Counted from the stretch's first letter, positions 25,418 through 34,661 are shown. The stretch is DNA of 64,000 bases from Streptomyces triticagri (GCF_003429565.1 NZ_QUAK01000120.1:1-64000), one strand, 5' to 3'. Made by a program: numbers and translations. The notes: a model not told the origin generated them from the sequence alone.

Positions 25418-28400
25418 TCAGCCGCGGCCGAACCGCAGCGTCACCATCTGGAACGGCCGCAGGGCGAGCGACCATCCGCCGCCGTCGGCCACCGCGGGCT
25501 GTGGGGCGTCCGCGAGCGGGCGCTCCAACAGGTCGGTCGGTACGGGGCGTTCGGCGGCGAAGCCGTCCACGCGGACCGTGGCCGTGGCCCGCCCGCCGTG
25601 CGCCTCGTAGAGCCGTACGACCAGGTCGCCGCTGCGGTCGTCGGCCTGCTTGACCGCGCTGATCACGACTGCTTCGTCGTCCACCGTCACAAGAGGGGCG
25701 ATATCGGCGGCGGTTCCGGTGACGGTGTGCTCGGGGAGGTTGATCCGGGCGCCCTCGCGGACCGCGTCACCGATCGTGGCGCCCGGTACGAGTGCGTGCC
25801 GGAAACGGTGGACACCCTGGTCGGTCTCCGGGTCCGGATAGCGGGGCGCCCGCAGCAGGGACGCCCGCACGGTGGTCGTCGTCCCCGCGTCGGCGCCGTC
25901 GCGCACCGTGCGGGTGACGTCGTGGCCGTAGGTGGCGTCGTTGACGAGGGCCGCGCCCCAGCCCGGTTCCTCCAGGTGTACGAAGCGGTGGTTGCAGGCC
26001 TCGAACTTGGCCCACTCCCAGCTGGTGTTCTGGTGTGTGGGCCGGTACACGTGCCCGAACTGTGTCTCCGACGCGTACCGGTCGGCCTTCACATCCAGCG
26101 GGAACGACAGCTTCAGGAAGCGCTCGGTCTCGTGCCAGTCCACCAGGGTGTCGATGTCGAGCCGCTTGGCGTCCGCCGGCACCGACAGGAGCTGGGCGAC
26201 GTACGAGTCGCCGAAGACGCGCTCGACGCGCACCGAACTCCCCTCGACACTCAGGTCCTTGACCTGGGTGAGGTCGCTGCCGGTGTTCCGGTAGAAGGAG
26301 TCGACGTCCCAGGCGTCCCACTGATTGGGGAAGTCCGGGTGCAGCTGCAGCAGATTGGCCGCCTCGCCCGGCGCCACGGCCTCCCGGCGGGCGGCGCGGT
26401 CGTACACGGAGACCACCAGGCCGCGGGCGTCGATCTCGACCCGCAGCAGACCGTTGTCGAGGACGTACCCGCCGCCCTCGCGCGGGACGGGGGTGACTGC
26501 GCCGCCGTCGCCGGGCCGGGCCGAGGCGCCGCCGGCCCGGATGCCGCGGCGGGTGTGCGGGGCGGAGTTGAACACCAGCTCCCGTCCGCCCGACGGGTCG
26601 CCGGCCAGGGCGCTCTGCGCCTGACCGATGATGTCCTGCAGTTCCTCGGCGATCCGCGCATAGGTCTCGCGCGCCTCGCGGTGCACCCAGGCGATGGAGG
26701 AGCCGGGCAGGATGTCGTGGAACTGGTGCAGCAGGACCGTCTTCCAGATGGCCTCCAACTGCTCGTACGGGTACGTGTATTCGGTCCGTACGGCCGCCGT
26801 GGTGGCCCAGAGTTCGGCCTGGGTCAGGAGGGATTCGCTGCGCCTGTTGCCGCGTTTCGTGCCGGCCTGGCTGGTGAGGGTGGCGCGGTGCAGTTCGAGG
26901 TAGAGCTCGCCCACCCAGACGGGCGGGTCGGGGTACTCGGCCTCGGCCTCGGCGAAGAAGTCGGCCGGTGCCGCCCAGTCGACCTTCGGTGCGCCTTCCA
27001 GATCGCGCATGCGCGCCGCCCGGGCGACCATCTCACGGGTGGTGCCGCCTCCGCCGTCGCCGAATCCGGTCGGCGCGAGGGACCGGGTGGCGACGCCCTT
27101 CTCTTTGAAGTTGCGTACGGCATGGGCGAGTTGAGCACCCGTCATCTCGCAGTTGTAGGTGTCGACGGGCGGGAAGTGGGTGAAGACGCGGCTGCCGTCG
27201 ATGCCTTCCCAGGAGAAGGTGTGGTGCGGGAAGGGGTTGGTTTTGCTCCACGAGATCTTCTGAGTGAGCAGCCGGGTCGCGCCGGCCGCCCGGATGATCT
27301 GCGGCAGCCCCGCGGCGAAGCCGAAGGTGTCGGGCAGCCAGGCCTCGTCGGTCTCCAGGCCGAACTCCTCCAGGAAGAAGCGCTTCCCGTACACGAACTG
27401 ACGGGCCATCGCCTCCGACCCGGGCATGTTGGTGTCCGACTCCACCCACATTCCGCCGGCCGGTACGAACCTGCCGTCCGCGACCGCCTTCTTCACCCGC
27501 GCGTACACCTCGGGCCGGTGCTCCTTGATCCAGGCGAACTGCTGGGCCTGCGACATGGCGAAGACGAAGTCGGGATCGTCCTCGATGAGCGCCGTCATGT
27601 TCGACGCCGTACGGGCCACCTTGCGCACCGTCTCGCGCAGCGGCCAGAGCCAGGCGGAGTCGATGTGCGCGTGGCCGACGGCGGTGATGCGGTGCGCGGT
27701 GGGGGCGGCGGGAGCGGCGAGCACGCCCGCGAGTTCGTCCCGCGCGGCCGCCGCCGTCGCGTTCACGTCCTGCAGGTCGAGGGCGTCGAGCGACCGGCTC
27801 ACCGCGCGCAGGATCTCCCAGCGGCGGGCCCCGTCGACGGGCAACTCGGCCATCAGCTCGCCGAGCACCTCCAGGTCCACCACGAGGTTCCACACAGTCT
27901 CGTCGAGGACGGCGAGCCGCATCTCGCCGAGCACGTACAGGGGCGCGTCACCCGCGGTCGCCTTCTCGCCGAGCAGGGTCGGCTGGAACGGTACGCCGCT
28001 CGCCTCGAGATCGGGGTTGGAGGCGGCCTCGATGCGCCAGTGCACCTCTTCGCCGCCGGCCACCGGAGAGCCCACGCGTACCTGGGAGTTGAGCGGATGG
28101 ATGCCCTTGACCGGGGTCCCGTCGGGCAGGTGGACGAGCCCTTCGCACTGGAAGCCCGGCTGGCGGGTCGTGAAGCCGAGGTCGAGGACGGCCTCGACGG
28201 TGCGGCCCGCCCACTCGGCGGGCACCGTGCCGGTGACCTTGAACCAGCTGGTCCCCCAGGGCGCGCCCCAGGCGGTGCCCGCGGTGATCGGCCGGGTCGG
28301 CGCGGCCAGTCCGTCGGCCACCGGGACGGGCTCGCCCGGAGTGGACCAGATCTCCACGTCCAGCGGTGTCGTGGCGGGGTGGATGGCCGGGCGGATGCGC

Positions 28401-28453
28401 TCCCGGAGGACGCGCTCCAGACGCCCTTCGACAAGCTTCCGGTCGTCGTGCAT
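25418..28453 (-). CDS. Alpha-mannosidase, glycoside hydrolase family 38
   Basis: A cytoplasmic zinc-dependent exo-mannosidase of 1011 residues, full length for the bacterial family. Zinc ligands are in GHAHIDSAWLWPLRETVRKV (His and Asp of H-x-D). The nucleophile aspartate is in EAWLPDTFGFAAGLPQI and a further zinc His in HQFHDILPGSSIAW. The C-terminal beta domains follow. It releases alpha-linked mannose, probably from the glycan brought in by the neighbouring importer. Two LacI-type palindromes lie between its start and the LacI gene. It is transcribed alone, as shown by the strong hairpin after it. Confidence 0.93.
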   Translation of the reverse strand: MHDDRKLVEGRLERVLRERIRPAIHPATTPLDVEIWSTPGEPVPVADGLAAPTRPITAGTAWGAPWGTSWFKVTGTVPAEWAGRTVEAVLDLGFTTRQPGFQCEGLVHLPDGTPVKGIHPLNSQVRVGSPVAGGEEVHWRIEAASNPDLEASGVPFQPTLLGEKATAGDAPLYVLGEMRLAVLDETVWNLVVDLEVLGELMAELPVDGARRWEILRAVSRSLDALDLQDVNATAAAARDELAGVLAAPAAPTAHRITAVGHAHIDSAWLWPLRETVRKVARTASNMTALIEDDPDFVFAMSQAQQFAWIKEHRPEVYARVKKAVADGRFVPAGGMWVESDTNMPGSEAMARQFVYGKRFFLEEFGLETDEAWLPDTFGFAAGLPQIIRAAGATRLLTQKISWSKTNPFPHHTFSWEGIDGSRVFTHFPPVDTYNCEMTGAQLAHAVRNFKEKGVATRSLAPTGFGDGGGGTTREMVARAARMRDLEGAPKVDWAAPADFFAEAEAEYPDPPVWVGELYLELHRATLTSQAGTKRGNRRSESLLTQAELWATTAAVRTEYTYPYEQLEAIWKTVLLHQFHDILPGSSIAWVHREARETYARIAEELQDIIGQAQSALAGDPSGGRELVFNSAPHTRRGIRAGGASARPGDGGAVTPVPREGGGYVLDNGLLRVEIDARGLVVSVYDRAARREAVAPGEAANLLQLHPDFPNQWDAWDVDSFYRNTGSDLTQVKDLSVEGSSVRVERVFGDSYVAQLLSVPADAKRLDIDTLVDWHETERFLKLSFPLDVKADRYASETQFGHVYRPTHQNTSWEWAKFEACNHRFVHLEEPGWGAALVNDATYGHDVTRTVRDGADAGTTTTVRASLLRAPRYPDPETDQGVHRFRHALVPGATIGDAVREGARINLPEHTVTGTAADIAPLVTVDDEAVVISAVKQADDRSGDLVVRLYEAHGGRATATVRVDGFAAERPVPTDLLERPLADAPQPAVADGGGWSLALRPFQMVTLRFGRG

Positions 28454-28530
28454 GAATGCATCTCCTGTGGCTGCGAGCGTGCGTGATGAGCCCGGAAAAC
28501 CGGCTGGTCGATCGCGACCCTAGGATTCGA

Positions 28531-28577
28531 GTGAACGATCACACAAGGGTCGCGACACAGCTTTTCCAACGTTGGAA
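28531..28577. promoter_or_regulatory. Two LacI-type palindromes upstream of the mannosidase gene
   Basis: GTGAACGATCAC at 28531-28542 differs by one base from the importer-operon operator GTGAACGTTCAC. TTCCAACGTTGGAA at 28564-28577 is a perfect 14-bp palindrome with a central CG. Both lie 78-125 bases before the GH38 ATG. They are likely sites for the LacI protein encoded immediately upstream. Confidence 0.7.
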
Positions 28578-28710
28578 TCGCCAGCGCCACCACCGCGCCC
28601 GGCGACCGGTCGGCGCACGTCGGCAGCCGATCGGCGCACCCGGACCACCGGCCGTCGCACCCGGGCCACCGGCCGACGCGCGTGGACCGTCAACCGGCAT
28701 GCGTCGCCGA

Positions 28711-29757
28711 TCAGTTCGTACGGGTCGGGGCCGGACCGGTCGACTCCCGCGGGATGAACCGGTGCAGCGCACCCGCCTCCACCGGCCCCACCGGCGCCTC
28801 TCCGCCGAGCCGGGACAGGAGCCGGCGGACGGTCTGCCGGCCCTGGCGTTCCCGGTCGACGCTGACGGTGGTCAGGGTGGGGCGGAAGTAGCTGCCGATC
28901 TCCCAGTCGTCCCAGCCGCAGACGCTGATGTCGCCGGGCACCTCGACACCCAGGCTCTGCAGCCCGCTGATCACACCGAACGCCAACTGGTCGGAGGCGG
29001 CGAAGACAGCCGTCGCACCGCAGTCCGCGATCACGTCCTTGGCCGCCTCCCAGCCGGACTGCACACTCCACTCGGCCTCGACCACGGCGCACGACTCGAG
29101 CCCCAACTCGTCCAGCGTCGCCTCGTACACGGCACGCCGCCCCTGGGCAGACAGCCACTCCCGCGGTCCCGTGACATGGGCGAATCGGCGGTGCCCCAGA
29201 TCCGCCAGGTGCCGCACCACATCGGCCGCGATCGAGGCGTCGGCGAAGGCGCCGCGCGAGCGCATCTCGTCGTCGTACACGCCGTCGATCACGATGGGTA
29301 CGCCGTACTCGGAGTCCTGCGCCAGGCCCTCGCCGAGCGAGGTGAAGGACAGTACGCCGTCCGTCCCTTCGCTCTGCAGCAGCGCCTCGAGCCGTGCGGT
29401 CCGCGCCGCGGCATCGCCCTCCAGGCTGACGACCTCGAGCAGATAGCCGGCCTCGTGCGCCTCCGCGGCCGCGCCGCGCAGCAGGGCGGGCGACATCCGC
29501 TCGGAGGTGCCGGGAAGGATGAGAGTCAGCCGGTTGGAGCGACGGGTGCGCATCGTCCTGGCCGCCTGGTTGAGCCGGTAGCCGAGCTCCTCGACCGCGT
29601 CCGCCACCTTGCTCGCCGTCTCCGGTCGCACCGTGGGGTCCTCGCGCAGAAACCGCGAGACCGTCTGGTGCGACACACCGGCCAGCCGCGCGACCTCCCG
29701 AATCGTCGGCCGCTTCTTCGCACCGGCCCCCCGGAGTACCGGCACCTCCTCCGCCAT
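28711..29757 (-). CDS. LacI-family transcriptional regulator
   Basis: A 348-residue repressor. The N-terminal helix-turn-helix is PTIREVARLAGVSHQTVSRF, followed by the hinge helix ELGYRLNQAARTM. The rest is a periplasmic-binding-protein-like sugar sensor with ISVCGWDDWEIGSYFRPTLT near the C-terminus. The ATG at 29757 is preceded by GGTGAGGA. It lies upstream of the mannosidase on the same strand. Palindromes of LacI type stand before both the mannosidase and the ABC operon, so it most likely represses this mannoside-utilisation locus until an inducer sugar is present. Confidence 0.9.
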   Translation of the reverse strand: MAEEVPVLRGAGAKKRPTIREVARLAGVSHQTVSRFLREDPTVRPETASKVADAVEELGYRLNQAARTMRTRRSNRLTLILPGTSERMSPALLRGAAAEAHEAGYLLEVVSLEGDAAARTARLEALLQSEGTDGVLSFTSLGEGLAQDSEYGVPIVIDGVYDDEMRSRGAFADASIAADVVRHLADLGHRRFAHVTGPREWLSAQGRRAVYEATLDELGLESCAVVEAEWSVQSGWEAAKDVIADCGATAVFAASDQLAFGVISGLQSLGVEVPGDISVCGWDDWEIGSYFRPTLTTVSVDRERQGRQTVRRLLSRLGGEAPVGPVEAGALHRFIPRESTGPAPTRTN

Positions 29758-30075
29758 GGTCCTCACCTTTTCACGCGGCACCGGCGTCCGGAAGCCCTCT
29801 CATCAGGGGGCGCACGGCGGGCCCGGACTACGGGTACGGGCGGCTCGTGACCCGAACGGCATGTGACCGGCGTGTGACCGCAGGTGGACGGGCGGGACCG
29901 TATCGCGGCCTTTGCTCCGGTTCTCTGTTGCCGGAGGCCGGCAGTCGCGTGATGAACACGCACAACTGTTGGGCACCGCACGGGAGTTGGCAACGATGAC
30001 ATGTACGCGGCCGGCCCATCGGGCAGGCCGTGAGGCTCCCTTCCCCACCTCTCGCCAGACAGGAGTTCCCTCCAC
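29758..30075. other. Divergent LacI/protease intergenic region
   Basis: No gene is supported. An AGGAG ribosome site for the protease lies at 30060-30064. The octamer TGTGACCG occurs twice, at 29862-29869 and 29873-29880, 11 bases apart, one helical turn. I cannot assign -35/-10 boxes with confidence. Confidence 0.4.
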
Positions 30076-31314
30076 ATGTCATCCATCCCGTCCACGTCAC
30101 CCACCTCACCCGTGTCGTCCACCCGGCGCTTCAGCAAGCGCCGCCTCGGTCTCGCCGTGGCGGCCGCGGTCGCCGTCACCGCCGCAACCACCGCCGTCGC
30201 TCTGCCCGCCGGTGCGGCCCCCGCCGAAGGCGTCGTGCTCGGCGCCGGTGCACCCGGCGCGGTCGAGGGCGAGTTCGTCGTCCTGCTGGACGGCAAGGCC
30301 GGCACCGCGGCGAAGAAGGACCTCGCCCGACAGTACGGAGGCGAACTCGACCGCAGTTTCTCCTCCGTCAACGGCTTCTCCGCCGAGCAGCTCAGCCCGG
30401 CCGAGGCCCGGAGACTGGCTGCCGACCCGGCCGTCGACAAGGTCGTGCAGAGCAGGACGTTCACCGTCGACACCACCCAGCCCTCCCCGCCGTCCTGGGG
30501 CCTCGACCGGATCGACCAGCCCGACCTGCCGCTCGACGACGCGTACACGTACCCGGACAGCGCGGGCGAGGGCGTCACCGCGTACGTCATCGACACGGGC
30601 GTGCGCGTCAGTCACAACGACTTCGAGGGCCGTGCCAGTGACGGCTACGACGCGGTCGACGACGACAACGAGGCGCAGGACGGCCACGGTCACGGCACAC
30701 ATGTCGCGGGCACTCTGGCCGGTGCGGAGCACGGCGTCGCCAAGAAGGCCGACGTCGTGGGGGTACGCGTACTCAACGACCAGGGCTCCGGCACCACGGC
30801 CCAGGTCGTCGCCGGCATCGACTGGGTGACCGAGAACCACGAGGGCCCCTCCGTCGCCAACCTCAGCCTCGGCGGCGGCCCCGACGAGGCCATCGACACC
30901 GCCGTCCGTGCGGCCGTCTCCTCGGGGGTGACCGTCGCCGTCGCCGCGGGCAACTCCGCGGACGACGCCGCCAACTACTCCCCCGCCCGGGTCACCGAGG
31001 CGCTCACCGTCGCCGCGAGCGACAGCGCCGACGGGCAGGCCTACTTCTCCAACTACGGCAGCACGGTGGACCTCTACGCCCCCGGCGTCGACATAGTCTC
31101 CGACTTCAACACGGGAGACGACGCCACCACCACGTACTCGGGCACCTCGCAGGCCACCCCGCACGTGGCGGGCGCCGCCGCGATCCACCTCGCCGAGCAC
31201 CCGGAGGCCACACCGGAGGAGGTGGCCGACGCCCTGAGCGCGAACGCCGCCGAGGACCGCATCACCGACCCGACCGAGGGCACCCCCAACAAGCTCGTCC
31301 AGGTCACCGAGTAA
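30076..31314 (+). CDS. Secreted subtilisin-like serine protease (S8, proteinase K group)
   Basis: A 412-residue secreted protease. It has a Sec signal peptide (KRRLGLAVAAAVAVTAATTA, about residues 21-40). An I9-type inhibitory propeptide, EFVVLLDGKAGTAAKKDLA to about residue 130, follows. The catalytic domain has the triad Asp173 in VIDTGV, His209 in GHGTHVAG and Ser358 in SGTSQATPHVAG. The organisation matches Streptomyces proteinase-K-like alkaline proteases; the propeptide is removed autocatalytically. No C-terminal extra domain is present. It is a monocistronic gene with a hairpin right after the stop. Confidence 0.94.
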   Translation: MSSIPSTSPTSPVSSTRRFSKRRLGLAVAAAVAVTAATTAVALPAGAAPAEGVVLGAGAPGAVEGEFVVLLDGKAGTAAKKDLARQYGGELDRSFSSVNGFSAEQLSPAEARRLAADPAVDKVVQSRTFTVDTTQPSPPSWGLDRIDQPDLPLDDAYTYPDSAGEGVTAYVIDTGVRVSHNDFEGRASDGYDAVDDDNEAQDGHGHGTHVAGTLAGAEHGVAKKADVVGVRVLNDQGSGTTAQVVAGIDWVTENHEGPSVANLSLGGGPDEAIDTAVRAAVSSGVTVAVAAGNSADDAANYSPARVTEALTVAASDSADGQAYFSNYGSTVDLYAPGVDIVSDFNTGDDATTTYSGTSQATPHVAGAAAIHLAEHPEATPEEVADALSANAAEDRITDPTEGTPNKLVQVTE

Positions 31315-31694
31315 CCGCCCGGCGTGTGGGGGCCGCCCCGTCCGACGGCCCCCACACCCACACCGCCTCCCCGACGGGGCGGCCGACGGCCCGTGGGGGT
31401 GCCGCCGGCCGCCCACCCCTTTCGGGATCGCAGGGCTCCGCCCCGGAATGCATTCCAGCCACGCGGTTCGCCCTTCGCGTCGGATGATGTCGGTACGTCG
31501 GGCGCGGATCTGTCCGTGGCAGATGCCGAGTAATGGGAGCCACCTGCGTCTTTCCGCGAGCAGCAAGCCCGGTGTGTTCCGATGGTTGACCGCTGTGCAC
31601 GGCGGCTGCAACTCTGGATTCGATTCCAGGAGTTGACCACCAGAGCTGCGCCCCCGACCAACGGCACGACCGCCATCGTGGAAAGGCACCTGCC
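31315..31694. other. Intergenic region, protease to Tat glycosidase
   Basis: After the terminator there is a perfect 12-bp palindrome, GGAATGCATTCC, at 31445-31456. A -35-like TTGACC at 31586-31591 is followed by a weak -10. The imperfect inverted repeat CTCTGGATTCGATTCCAGG lies near 31612-31631. The frame open on the minus strand (31074-31676) has no ribosome site and is not taken as a gene. Confidence 0.4.
31324..31357. terminator. 12-bp stem terminator after the protease gene
   Basis: GTGTGGGGGCCG at 31324-31335 is perfectly complementary to CGGCCCCCACAC at 31346-31357, with a ten-base loop. It begins nine bases past the protease stop. Confidence 0.8.
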
Positions 31695-32810
31695 ATGGCC
31701 CGCACCCCCTCCGGACTGACGCGACGCACCTTCCTGGGCACCACAGCCGCAACGGGAACGGCCGCACTACTCGGTTCCCCCGCATCGGCATCGGCACCGA
31801 CTGCGGCGGACGCAGAGGCCTGGCCGTCGTACCCGGACGGTCGCCCCGTCGCGACCCGGCGGCTCGACGCGCAGGACGCCGGCCCGGTGCTGCGGCACGG
31901 CGACGGCCCGGACCGCTGCGACATCCACGGCGCGCGGGACGTCTGGGTGTACCGCTACCGCGGCACCCTGTACATGCACTACGACGGCGCCGGCGACGAG
32001 GGCTGGCTCGCCTGCCTGGCCACGAGCAGGAACGGCACCGACTGGACCAAGCACGGCCCGGTCCTCGAGCTCGGCGCACCCGGCTCCGACGACAGCAAGT
32101 CGGCCAGTTACGGCGTCACTTACCGGGCGGCACCCGGCGACTGGCACCTGTACTACCTCGGCACACCGAACGCCTCACCACCGCCCGACCGCGTCCCCGC
32201 CTTCCCGTACCTCACCATGAAGGCACACGGCCCCGGCCCCACCGGGCCATGGACCAAGCAGCCGGACGTGGAGCCGTTCCGCCCGCAACCGGACACCTAC
32301 TACTCGCTGACCGCGAGCCCCGGCCACGTCGTCCGCCACCGCGGCGAGTACCTGCAGTTCTTCAGCGCCTCCGTACAGGACTCCACCAGTACGAAGCGGA
32401 CCATCGGCATCGCCCGCACCCGCGACCTCAACGGACCGTGGCAGCCCGACCCCGAGCCGATCGTCCCGCTGGACGAACAGATCGAGAACGCCTCCCTCCA
32501 TTACGAGCACGCGAACGACACCTGGTTCCTCTTCACCAATCACGTCGGGCTCGACGAGTCCGGCGAGTACACCGACGCGATCTGGGTGTACTGGACGCGC
32601 GACCTGAACCAGTGGGACGCACGGGACAAGGCGGCCGTCCTCGACCGGACCAACTGCGCCTGGTCGCCCTACATCATGGGACTGCCCTCGGTCGTCCCCC
32701 TGCACGGCCGCCTGGCGCTCTTCTACGACGGCCGCGCCGCGCGCGACGTCTCACACATGGGTCGCGACGTCGGACTGGCCTGGCTCGACCTGCCCCTGTG
32801 CCCGCCGTAG
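31695..32810 (+). CDS. Tat-exported GH43-like glycosidase
   Basis: A 371-residue secreted protein. The N-terminus has LTRRTFLGTTAATGTAALLG, a twin-arginine signal peptide ending at an Ala-x-Ala site near residue 36. The mature part shows five-bladed beta-propeller repeats such as YRGTLYMHYDGAGDEGWL, RTIGIARTRDLNGPW and DAIWVYWTRDLNQW, as in GH43/GH32-like enzymes. The acid and base residues cannot be assigned with certainty. It is distantly like the cytoplasmic protein at 19540 and may act on the same type of polymer outside the cell. Confidence 0.68.
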   Translation: MARTPSGLTRRTFLGTTAATGTAALLGSPASASAPTAADAEAWPSYPDGRPVATRRLDAQDAGPVLRHGDGPDRCDIHGARDVWVYRYRGTLYMHYDGAGDEGWLACLATSRNGTDWTKHGPVLELGAPGSDDSKSASYGVTYRAAPGDWHLYYLGTPNASPPPDRVPAFPYLTMKAHGPGPTGPWTKQPDVEPFRPQPDTYYSLTASPGHVVRHRGEYLQFFSASVQDSTSTKRTIGIARTRDLNGPWQPDPEPIVPLDEQIENASLHYEHANDTWFLFTNHVGLDESGEYTDAIWVYWTRDLNQWDARDKAAVLDRTNCAWSPYIMGLPSVVPLHGRLALFYDGRAARDVSHMGRDVGLAWLDLPLCPP

Positions 32811-32844
32811 GCGCACCCCCCTACCTCCAGGCGCCCTCGGCGGG

Positions 32845-32863
32845 TTAGGTTAGGCATACCTAA
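32845..32863. promoter_or_regulatory. Iron box (DtxR/DmdR operator) before the DUF2470 gene
   Basis: TTAGGTTAGGCATACCTAA matches 17 of 19 bases of the DtxR/IdeR/DmdR consensus TTAGGTTAGGCTAACCTAA. It lies about 40 bases before the DUF2470 start and is the strongest iron box in the window. It predicts repression when ferrous iron is plentiful, and it marks the left border of the iron-uptake region. Confidence 0.92.
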
Positions 32864-32903
32864 GTTAGCCGCCCAGGTCTCGTCCACGCTCTGGAGCACC
32901 GGA

Positions 32904-33614
32904 ATGCGCACCCCCACCACTCGCGCCAAGCAGCCGACCGCTGCCGAACGCGTCCATTCCATCCTGTATGCCGCGCAGTCGATGACCGTCGTCACCGACG
33001 GCGCGCACAGAGCCGTGCACCGCCTCGACGGTTCGGGGGCCATGGGCCACATCCATCTGCACCCGCCGACCGGCGAACCACCGGTGCACTCGGGGCCTCA
33101 GTCACGTATGCCGGTGCGCCTGGAGTTCACCGATGTCGCGCCCACCTCGGTCCGCGACCGGATCCGCGCCCGCCTCACCGTCACGGGTCTGCTCTGCGAG
33201 CCGTACGCGGACGACGAACCGGAGGGCACCTGCATGGAGTTCGGGCAGGCGATGCTCCAGGACACCACCGGCCGCCACTTCGTCACCCTCGACGAACTGA
33301 GCTGCTCCGCACCGGATCCGCTCGCGGCCCACGAGTCGGCCATGCTGACGCACCTCCTGGACGGTCACCGCGAACTCGTCCCGCTGCTGGTCCGGCTCGT
33401 CCGCCCGCGCCCCGCGAAGGGGATGCTGCGGGCGGTTCCGCTCGCCATGGACAGGTACGGACTGACGCTGCGCCTCGAATACCCGGCGACGCACGCGGAC
33501 GTCCGGCTGCCCTTCGCCACCCAGGCACGGAGTCCGGAGGAAGCCGGACCGCGGGTCCGCGGGCTGCTCGCCGCCGCCCGGCGCGCCTCGCACCGCAACC
33601 GCCTGGGCGCCTGA
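32904..33614 (+). CDS. DUF2470 domain protein, iron-regulated
   Basis: A 236-residue cytoplasmic protein. DUF2470 is visible in the C-terminal part (HESAMLTHLLDGHRELVPLL and GLTLRLEYPATHADVRLPF). The N-terminal half resembles a pyridoxamine-oxidase-like split barrel, the arrangement of HugZ-type haem-degrading relatives. The usual haem-ligand His is not identifiable by eye. An excellent iron box lies upstream. It converges on the siderophore-reductase gene 21 bases later. A role in releasing iron from haem or siderophore is suggested by context and not proven. Confidence 0.8.
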   Translation: MRTPTTRAKQPTAAERVHSILYAAQSMTVVTDGAHRAVHRLDGSGAMGHIHLHPPTGEPPVHSGPQSRMPVRLEFTDVAPTSVRDRIRARLTVTGLLCEPYADDEPEGTCMEFGQAMLQDTTGRHFVTLDELSCSAPDPLAAHESAMLTHLLDGHRELVPLLVRLVRPRPAKGMLRAVPLAMDRYGLTLRLEYPATHADVRLPFATQARSPEEAGPRVRGLLAAARRASHRNRLGA

Positions 33615-33635
33615 TCCGGCCGCCCCCACCGCTCC

Positions 33636-34487
33636 TCACCGCATCGCCTCGGCGCGGTCCGCAGCGTCCTCCTCGGTGAGGTCGTCGTCCTGGGTGAGGT
33701 GCAGGCGCCAGTAGCCGGTGAAGGCCACGGCGGACCTGTCCATGCCGCGGTCGTTCACCAGGTGGCGCCGTACGGACCGTACGAGCGAGGCCTCACCGGC
33801 GACCCAGGCCTGGCCGTCACCGGCGGGCAGTTCGGCTCGGCGCACCGCTTCGAGCAGGGCCGATCCCTGCCCCGCCGGATCGCCGCCGCGGTGCACCCAG
33901 CACACCTCGGCGTCGCCCGCGGTCCGCCATCGCTGTTCCTCGGCCGCGTCCGCCACCTCCGCGTACACCAGCGCACGCTCGCCCGGCGCCAGGGACTCGA
34001 CGAAGGCGCCGATGGCCGGCAGCGCGGTCTCGTCGCCGACGAACAGCCGCCAGGATTCCCGCCGTTCGCCCCACGGGCGCGCCGACGCGGGACCGTACAT
34101 CCAGGTCATGTCCCCCGGCTTCGCGGCCGCGGCCCACTTCGAGGCCGGACCCGCCCCTCCGTCCGCGCCGTGCAGCACGAAGTCGATCTCGATCTGCCGG
34201 CGCTCGGCCAGATGGCGCCTGACCGTGTACGAGCGCATCCAGGGCCGCTCGGCATCGGGGACGGCCAGATAGTCGCGGTACCACCGGGCGATGTCGCCGT
34301 CCTCCGGCGCCGGAGGCACCCTGAGCGGCTGATCGCCCTTCGCGAAGAACAGCTTGACCTGCTGGTCCGGCGCCACCGATGTGAAGTCGCGCAGGCCGGC
34401 ACCTTCGAAGGTGATGCGCCGCATACGAGGGGTGAGATACGCGGCGCCGACGACGCGCAGTTCGGTGGAGATCATGGATCGGGTCAT
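33636..34487 (-). CDS. Siderophore-interacting FAD reductase (SIP/ViuB family)
   Basis: A 283-residue flavoprotein that reduces ferric siderophore to release iron in the cytoplasm. The FAD-binding motif is RSYTVRR in RPWMRSYTVRRHLAE, and the NAD-binding lobe includes WRLFVGDETALPAIGAFVES. The SIP-family end, AFTGYWRLHLTQDD, is intact. ATG at 34487 with GGAGGA upstream is the chosen start. It is divergent from the IrtAB/YbtPQ-like ABC pair. In mycobacterial IrtA this reductase domain is fused to the transporter; here it is a separate adjacent gene. The promoter carries the shared TetR-type operator. Confidence 0.92.
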   Translation of the reverse strand: MTRSMISTELRVVGAAYLTPRMRRITFEGAGLRDFTSVAPDQQVKLFFAKGDQPLRVPPAPEDGDIARWYRDYLAVPDAERPWMRSYTVRRHLAERRQIEIDFVLHGADGGAGPASKWAAAAKPGDMTWMYGPASARPWGERRESWRLFVGDETALPAIGAFVESLAPGERALVYAEVADAAEEQRWRTAGDAEVCWVHRGGDPAGQGSALLEAVRRAELPAGDGQAWVAGEASLVRSVRRHLVNDRGMDRSAVAFTGYWRLHLTQDDDLTEEDAADRAEAMR

Positions 34488-34557
34488 GACGGTGTTCCTC
34501 CGGCTGGCGTGGCGCGACCGCCTCGGTTCATGGACACGGGAGCACAAGCATCCTCAC

Positions 34558-34584
34558 TCATTTACGACAGCTTGTCACTAAGTC
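34558..34584. promoter_or_regulatory. Shared siderophore-locus operator, site A (SIP promoter)
   Basis: The core GACAGCTTGTC at 34566-34576 reads GACAAGCTGTC on the SIP strand. It is flanked by ACTTA and TAAATG, as in the four sister sites. A leftward -10-like TAAATG follows it. This is one of five occurrences of the motif in the siderophore region. Confidence 0.7.
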
Positions 34585-34633
34585 GAGACCCGAGCCGCCA
34601 CACGCACGGAGCATCGTGACCAAGGTCGCCCTT

Positions 34634-34661
34634 GCTTATTAATGACAGTGCGTTGCAAACT
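34634..34661. promoter_or_regulatory. Shared siderophore-locus operator, site B (ABC exporter/importer promoter)
   Basis: GCTTATTAATGACAGTGCG lies in the spacer between a -35 TTGCTT (34632-34637) and a -10-like CAAACT (34656-34661), 18 bases apart. The right half-site is degenerate (GCGTT in place of TGTC). A weak iron-box-like sequence (10 of 19) overlaps at 34621-34639 on the other strand. Confidence 0.65.

Noticed and set aside
25166..28486. Plus-strand frame of 1106 codons across the mannosidase
   Set aside because: Antisense shadow of the GH38 gene; no ribosome site and no recognisable domain.
31074..31676. Minus-strand frame of 200 codons after the protease
   Set aside because: Overlaps the protease 3' end and terminator; no ribosome site and low-complexity translation.
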